Shown here in pieces: positions 8,421 to 11,998 of a stretch of DNA of 11,998 nucleotides. The position numbers were made by a program, and so were the translations under genes. Under the pieces are notes generated by a model, which had not been told where the DNA came from, made no database searches, and worked only from the letters and a program-made list of their open reading frames with translations. Numbering within the stretch: the first letter of the stretch is position 1; the number at the start of each line of letters is the position of its first letter. The stretch is from an uncultured Streptococcus sp. Its GTDB lineage: Bacteria; Bacillota; Bacilli; Lactobacillales; Streptococcaceae. The DNA lies in the NCBI GenBank assembly GCA_916048145.1, contig CAJZGT010000029.1:1-11998 (forward strand), in the 5' to 3' direction.

Positions 8421-8429
8421 ATTATACCA
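8421..8429 (-). promoter_or_regulatory. Extended -10 promoter of the hsdMSR operon
   Basis: Minus-strand TGGTATAAT, a consensus -10 with the TGn extension. It lies just after the terminator of the BtrH-like gene and 37 bases before the hsdM start codon. No clear -35 is visible. It is the only recognisable promoter for the three restriction genes. Confidence 0.7.
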
Positions 8430-8438
8430 CAAGTAGCA

Positions 8439-8473
8439 AAAAGCAGTTCTTCATTTTACGAAAAACTGCTTTT
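8439..8473 (-). terminator. Rho-independent terminator after the BtrH-like gene
   Basis: A 10-bp perfect stem (AAAAGCAGTT at 8439-8448, AACTGCTTTT at 8464-8473) with part of the loop able to pair further. On the minus strand it ends in five T residues. It lies about 30 bp past the TAG stop of the upstream gene and isolates the restriction operon from it. Confidence 0.8.
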
Positions 8474-8502
8474 ACTGACTAGTTATTTTATGCTTATAGT
8501 CA

Positions 8503-9417
8503 CTAGTTTACATATAAATCTCTAAAGCGACCATCTACTTCTGCTATCTGATAGAGCAAGTGGGCTAGTTCTTGGTAATCTTCTTTTAAACATGAAAGAT
8601 GGGCTTGGCCAAATAAAGTAGCTAATTTCTCTTTTAATCCTGCACCTTCGGGATCATGGTCCTTTAAGAATTTACTGAGATAGAGATTTCGAACAGCAGC
8701 AAGTTTAAAGCTAAAATACTGGTGCAATTGCTTTTGCTCCGTATTTAAGCCGTTTTCAGCAACTGCTTTTGCATAACATTCCAAGACATTACTTTGTCCA
8801 TCCAGATATCTGTCCCTCATAATCCTTGCCGTTTCTTGATAGATTTGAGTTTGACTAGGACTCTTGTCCTTCCTAAAATTTCCCCACATGGAATAAGCTC
8901 CACGCTTATAGTCAATAGCCTCAGCCTTCCAGGCTTCTGAGATGTCATTAAAAGCAACCTTCATACAGGCAAAACCAGCTGGATCATGCAAATAGAGATA
9001 CTGACTATCAAGAGCATACACAGTTACAAAGTGATCCACACCATAAAGGATTGTGTGATTGGGATTGTAGGTCAGATGGCCCATATCAAGAGGCCCCAGT
9101 ACGACAGGTCCATTGGACAGAAAGGTTTCCAACTTTCCTTTAATCTCTTCCAAATCTACTTCCGCGTCTTCTTTTAGATAGAAGTCCTCATAGTCAAAAC
9201 CTAGTATTTTTAAGGAATGGGAGATGGAAAGGTCTGGCATTCCATTATCAAAGAATACTAGAGGGTGCTCCTCATCTTCCTTTACAATACTAGCGCCATT
9301 TCCCATCACCATAATTGCCTCTAAAAAGTCTGCTTTAAAGTCATAACCATAGCTATCCAGTGCCATTGCCAAGGAATAGCTATAGCAAAGTGACACATCT
9401 CCAAAATACATCTGCAT
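8503..9417 (-). CDS. BtrH N-terminal / C39-like papain-fold protein of unknown substrate
   Basis: A 304-residue cytosolic protein with no signal peptide or membrane segment. The N-terminal half resembles the BtrH_N/C39-like papain fold: candidate nucleophile Cys11 in SLCYSYSLAMAL, candidate His129 in GVDHFVTVYALD and Asp145 in LYLHDPAG. The middle region GPVVLGPLDMGHL is typical of this group. The C-terminal half (from about 180) is helical and charged, and may correspond to the helical domain (DUF4872 type) often paired with BtrH_N. Relatives include C39 peptidases and BtrH, an acyltransferase that moves a gamma-glutamyl side chain from a carrier protein to an aminoglycoside. No carrier protein, bacteriocin precursor, transporter or biosynthetic gene is visible nearby, so the substrate is open. 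The ATG is well supported by AAGGAGG seven bases upstream. The gene is monocistronic, between two terminators, with its own -10 at 9447-9452. Confidence 0.8.
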   Translation of the reverse strand: MQMYFGDVSLCYSYSLAMALDSYGYDFKADFLEAIMVMGNGASIVKEDEEHPLVFFDNGMPDLSISHSLKILGFDYEDFYLKEDAEVDLEEIKGKLETFLSNGPVVLGPLDMGHLTYNPNHTILYGVDHFVTVYALDSQYLYLHDPAGFACMKVAFNDISEAWKAEAIDYKRGAYSMWGNFRKDKSPSQTQIYQETARIMRDRYLDGQSNVLECYAKAVAENGLNTEQKQLHQYFSFKLAAVRNLYLSKFLKDHDPEGAGLKEKLATLFGQAHLSCLKEDYQELAHLLYQIAEVDGRFRDLYVN

Positions 9418-9446
9418 ATTCCTGCCTCCTTATCTTCTATGGGACT

Positions 9447-9452
9447 ATTATA
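9447..9452 (-). promoter_or_regulatory. -10 element of the BtrH-like gene
   Basis: Minus-strand TATAAT, 29 bases before the start codon. It has no TGn extension and no good -35. A 6-bp inverted repeat (CCATAA/TTATGG, about 9475-9500) lies just upstream and might bind a regulator, but it is short. The remaining gap up to the terminator at 9592 is AT-rich and I see nothing else in it. Confidence 0.5.
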
Positions 9453-9591
9453 CCGAGAAAACTATTCGCATGCCCCATAAAATCCAAACAAAAATTATGG
9501 TATGTTTGATTTATAGACATGAATTTCTTTATACTTAAACTTAAATTAAATTGTAATCCTTTTTTTTCATAAGTTATTTTCAAATAAAGAA

Positions 9592-9625
9592 AAACCTCTG
9601 TAAAAGAAATCTTCTATAGAGGTTT
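9592..9625 (-). terminator. Rho-independent terminator after the regulator pseudogene
   Basis: A stem of about 15 bp (AAACCTCT...AGAGGTTT) with two G-T wobbles and a tiny loop. On the minus strand it ends in a T-rich tail (TTTTTCTTT). It lies about 32 bp after the stop codon at 9658. Confidence 0.85.
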
Positions 9626-9657
9626 GTTTGCATCTTTATAAAAAATCAGAAAATGAT

Positions 9658-10494
9658 CTAGCCCCTGATCACTGGTATCCAGAGTTCCATTTGATAGTCT
9701 GGTGACGACATGTCTCCTTCAGTATAGACTTCAAAATCTGGCGCTCCTGAGTGGCGATAACCAGTTTCTGGGAAAAAGACCTCCAAAACATATTTCCAAG
9801 CATTGTGAATGCTAGCTGGTATAGGACCTTTGACTGGGACGATAGCATATTCAGCCGCTGGTATATCTTTGATTGACAGATCTAGTTCTTCTGCTTTAGT
9901 TTTATCCGTCACATCATAAGCAGCCATATAGTTGATGATTTCGCCTTCTTTGATATCCGAGCAGACGCCAAAGTATTGGCCACTACCTAAACTTTCTAGG
10001 TTTTCAAAGCTGTGATGAGCATAGAGATACTCTCAAGCAGACGGGCATTTGCTATTGTCAATAGCTTCCAATCGGACGCCTGCCACGGAAAATGCAGGCT
10101 TCTTTTGAATCTTGATATCCATGTTCTTTCCTCCTGTAATTTTTAAGGATAATTGAAGCTTAGGAAAGACCCGATAAGGTTTTCCATTTCGAACTTCTGA
10201 GGGAGTTGCCCCATTGAATTTCTTAAAGGCCACACTAAAAGCATCCGCAGAGTCATAGCCGTATTTCAGTGCTATATCAACGACCTTCTCAGAACCTTCC
10301 CGCAAGTCCATCACAGCCTCCGATAGCCTGCGATTGCGCAAGTATTCTGCTAATGTCATATCTGCCAGGATAGAAAATAGCCTACTAAAGAGAGGGTAAG
10401 AATAGCCCGATAGCTGCTGAAATTTTTTCATATCCACTTCTTCAGTCAGTTGCTGCTTCAAATAATCCATTGTTTGATTGAATTGATGCATCAT
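9658..10494 (-). pseudogene. AraC-family regulator with GyrI-like effector domain, interrupted by an in-frame TGA
   Basis: Originally a 278-residue transcription regulator. Residues 1-105 are an AraC DNA-binding domain with two helix-turn-helix units (about 22-41 and 70-93; EYLRNRRLSEAVMDL, DIALKYGYDSADAFSVAFKKF, ATPSEVR). From about 125 comes a GyrI/BmrR-C-like small-molecule-binding domain (MDIKIQKKPAFSVAGVRLEA ... IPVIRG). Codon 154 is TGA (minus strand of 10033-10035). Beyond it the same frame stays open for 124 more codons and encodes the rest of the GyrI domain, starting EYLYAHHSFENLESLG. The likely ancestral codon is TGG (Trp), so one G-to-A change explains it. The upstream part can still make a 153-residue protein with a complete DNA-binding domain and only the first strand of the sensor. 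The start is ATG 10494 or 10491; the GGAGG is 15-18 bases away, too far for good initiation. The target genes are unknown. Confidence 0.9.
10120..10135 (-). promoter_or_regulatory. Internal ribosome-binding site and ATG before the GyrI domain
   Basis: Inside the regulator frame, a consensus AGGAGG (10130-10135) stands seven bases before an in-frame ATG (10122-10120, Met125). This is better placed than the Shine-Dalgarno of the gene itself. It lies exactly at the boundary between the DNA-binding and GyrI domains and could give a separate effector-binding protein, although here the TGA would cut that product after 29 residues. Confidence 0.5.
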
Positions 10495-10526
10495 ATTCTT
10501 TTTTTCTTACCTCCATAAGATACAAA

Positions 10527-10615
10527 GGCCGTTAAAAGCAAAGTGAAAATAGGAAAATTGACGCTGGAGCTTCTGATCCTAGGAAATTCTGTCTTTTTCG
10601 CATAGCTTTTAGGCC
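10527..10615. repeat. MITE-like 89-bp intergenic element with imperfect terminal inverted repeats
   Basis: The ends are GGCCGTTAAAAGC (10527-10539) and GCTTTTAGGCC (10605-10615), which are inverted copies apart from a 2-base gap. The inside contains the palindrome TCCTAGGA and two similar words (minus-strand AGAATTTCCTA and CAATTTTCCTA). It is too short to code for a transposase. It resembles the short dispersed repeats known in pneumococcal intergenic regions, but I cannot assign it to BOX, RUP or SPRITE. It sits in the leader of the regulator pseudogene. Confidence 0.4.
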
Positions 10616-10633
10616 GTGTTCAATTCTAACTAT

Positions 10634-10642
10634 ATTCTAGCA
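10634..10642 (-). promoter_or_regulatory. Possible extended -10 promoter of the regulator pseudogene
   Basis: Minus-strand TGCTAGAAT, one mismatch from the consensus hexamer plus the TGn extension. If used, it gives a leader of about 130 bases that includes the inverted-repeat element. No -35 is seen. Confidence 0.4.
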
Positions 10643-10697
10643 AATACAAGATACTTCCGCCCTAGAATCTTTGTTCAAGATTTAAAATTATAAATCC

Positions 10698-11192
10698 CTA
10701 TAACTTATCCTTTAATTTCTCAACAAAAAGATAGGCTGCTGGACAGGTCAAAGTATTCTTAATCGTCAAATGGTTGATTTGATGGATCTTTTTGCGATCT
10801 GTATGGGGGAACTCTCGACAGGCCTTTGGACGAACTTCATAGATGGAACAGAGATTATCTCCTCCTAGAAAGGGACAAGGCATGGATTTAAAAACCTTAT
10901 CACCATCTTCATCTACTTGCAAAAACTCTGCTTCAAAAGCAGGTAATTTCATCTTAAAGTACTTGGCGATTCGTGTAATATCCGCTTCTTTAAAGTCAGG
11001 CCCCAATGTCTTGCAACAGTTGGCACAGGCCGTACAATCAATCTCCGCAAAGACCTCTTCGTGAATCTGCTGGGCCAGCTTATCTAGATTTTTTGGTGGT
11101 TTTTTCTTTAAATTGGCTAAGACTTTACGGTGTTCCTTCTGCTTTTGCAAGGCCAGCTGGTGGTAATACTCAATATCAATTTCTTTAGACAT
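10698..11192 (-). CDS. YkgJ-family cysteine cluster protein
   Basis: A 164-residue cytosolic protein of the YkgJ/UPF0153 type, proposed to bind zinc or an iron centre through a cysteine cluster; the biochemical role is not established. It has eight cysteines: the block CTACANCC (Cys53, 56, 59, 60), then Cys106 in MPCPFL, Cys115 in NLCSIYEVRP, Cys125 in KACREFP and Cys150 near the end. The order CxxCxxCC ... CPFL ... C-IY--RP--CR-FP matches the family. Residues 1-50 are basic and helical, an extension before the cluster that is rich in Lys and Gln. The ATG follows a weak AGAAAG site and an extended -10 promoter at 11223-11231. No strong terminator follows, only a 6-bp stem at 10666-10682, so transcripts may run toward the regulator pseudogene. 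Confidence 0.9.
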   Translation of the reverse strand: MSKEIDIEYYHQLALQKQKEHRKVLANLKKKPPKNLDKLAQQIHEEVFAEIDCTACANCCKTLGPDFKEADITRIAKYFKMKLPAFEAEFLQVDEDGDKVFKSMPCPFLGGDNLCSIYEVRPKACREFPHTDRKKIHQINHLTIKNTLTCPAAYLFVEKLKDKL

Positions 11193-11222
11193 AATTTCTT
11201 TCTAATTCAAATATTTTTGTCT

Positions 11223-11231
11223 ATTATACCA
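11223..11231 (-). promoter_or_regulatory. Extended -10 promoter of the YkgJ-like gene
   Basis: Minus-strand TGGTATAAT, 30 bases before the start codon and about 35 bases after the eno terminator. No -35 at the expected place. Confidence 0.7.
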
Positions 11232-11263
11232 TAAACACTGCCCCTTTTTTGCCCCCTGAATAG

Positions 11264-11297
11264 AAAAAAAGCCCTTCGGATCAAATCCGAGGGGCTT
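11264..11297 (-). terminator. Rho-independent terminator of eno
   Basis: Minus-strand hairpin AAGCCCCTCGGAT / ATCCGAAGGGCTT, 12 pairs with one mismatch and a 3-base loop, followed by seven T residues. It is GC-rich compared with its surroundings and is the strongest terminator in the window. It lies 71 bp after the eno stop codon. Confidence 0.92.
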
Positions 11298-11318
11298 AAA
11301 ACGTTGTTAAATCAACAG

Positions 11319-11368
11319 CCGAACTTTTGAATTTCAAGGTTCGGGATAAAATAGTTCACTGAACTATT

Positions 11369-11370
<2 letters not shown>
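11319..11370 (-). other. Hairpins in the eno 3' untranslated region
   Basis: Directly at the eno stop codon lies a perfect 11+1+11 palindrome (AAAATAGTTCA ... TGAACTATTTT, 11348-11370). After it comes an imperfect stem with CCGAAC/GTTCGG ends (11319-11344). Neither has a proper T tail on the minus strand, so they are probably RNA structures upstream of the true terminator, for instance protecting the mRNA 3' end. Confidence 0.5.

Positions 11371-11998
<628 letters not shown>

Noticed and set aside
9437..9520. 27-codon minus-strand ORF upstream of the BtrH-like gene
   Set aside because: No ribosome-binding site, and it runs through the -10 element of the next gene; most likely intergenic chance.
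9658..9927. Independent 89-residue GyrI-like gene starting at ATG 9927
   Set aside because: The ATG is an internal methionine in the middle of the GyrI fold, the nearest purine-rich site is badly spaced, and the upstream sequence back to the TGA continues the same domain. It is better read as the second half of the broken regulator.
10033..10035. TGA read as selenocysteine or by programmed read-through
   Set aside because: Streptococci are not known to use selenocysteine here, no SECIS-like hairpin was noticed after the codon, and a Trp-to-stop point mutation is simpler.
10532..10603. 23-codon minus-strand ORF inside the inverted-repeat element
   Set aside because: Too short, no ribosome-binding site, and its sequence is explained by the repeat structure.

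Overview
The window looks like chromosomal DNA from a Streptococcus of the mitis group (S. pneumoniae, S. mitis, S. oralis and relatives). The evidence is an enolase 3' half with the streptococcal plasminogen-binding nonapeptide FYDKERKVY exactly at residues 248-256 of a 434-residue protein, a Ung that reads very like the pneumococcal enzyme, AT-rich DNA, and extended -10 promoters (TGnTATAAT). The species cannot be fixed by eye. Every supported gene lies on the minus strand, so the biological reading order runs from high to low coordinates.

Layout in reading order: eno (3' half, enters at 11998) with a strong terminator and several hairpins in its 3' region; a YkgJ-type cysteine-cluster protein; a 203-bp gap holding a small inverted-repeat-bounded element; an AraC-GyrI type regulator broken by one in-frame TGA; a terminator; a lone BtrH/C39-like papain-fold protein; a terminator; a complete type I restriction-modification operon hsdM-hsdS-hsdR; a YjjG-type pyrimidine nucleotidase; a terminator that overlaps the ung promoter; and ung (5' part, leaves at position 1).

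The main accessory element is the hsdMSR operon (1331-8383). HsdR has the length and motifs of the type IC (EcoR124I-like) family. HsdS is a full two-TRD subunit with duplicated conserved blocks. HsdM carries a C-terminal extension of about 440 residues beyond the usual methyltransferase core. The three genes are tightly coupled (1-bp and 11-bp gaps) and start from one promoter just after the terminator of the previous gene. No terminator is visible between hsdR and the nucleotidase gene, so the nucleotide-sanitation pair (YjjG-like, then Ung) may receive read-through from the restriction operon.

I see no clearly new defence or mobile system. The points most worth a second look are: the regulator pseudogene, with its intact downstream half and an internal ribosome-binding site before the GyrI domain; the MITE-like element in its leader; the HsdM extension; the recombinogenic repeats in hsdS; and the short similar sequences flanking the restriction operon.
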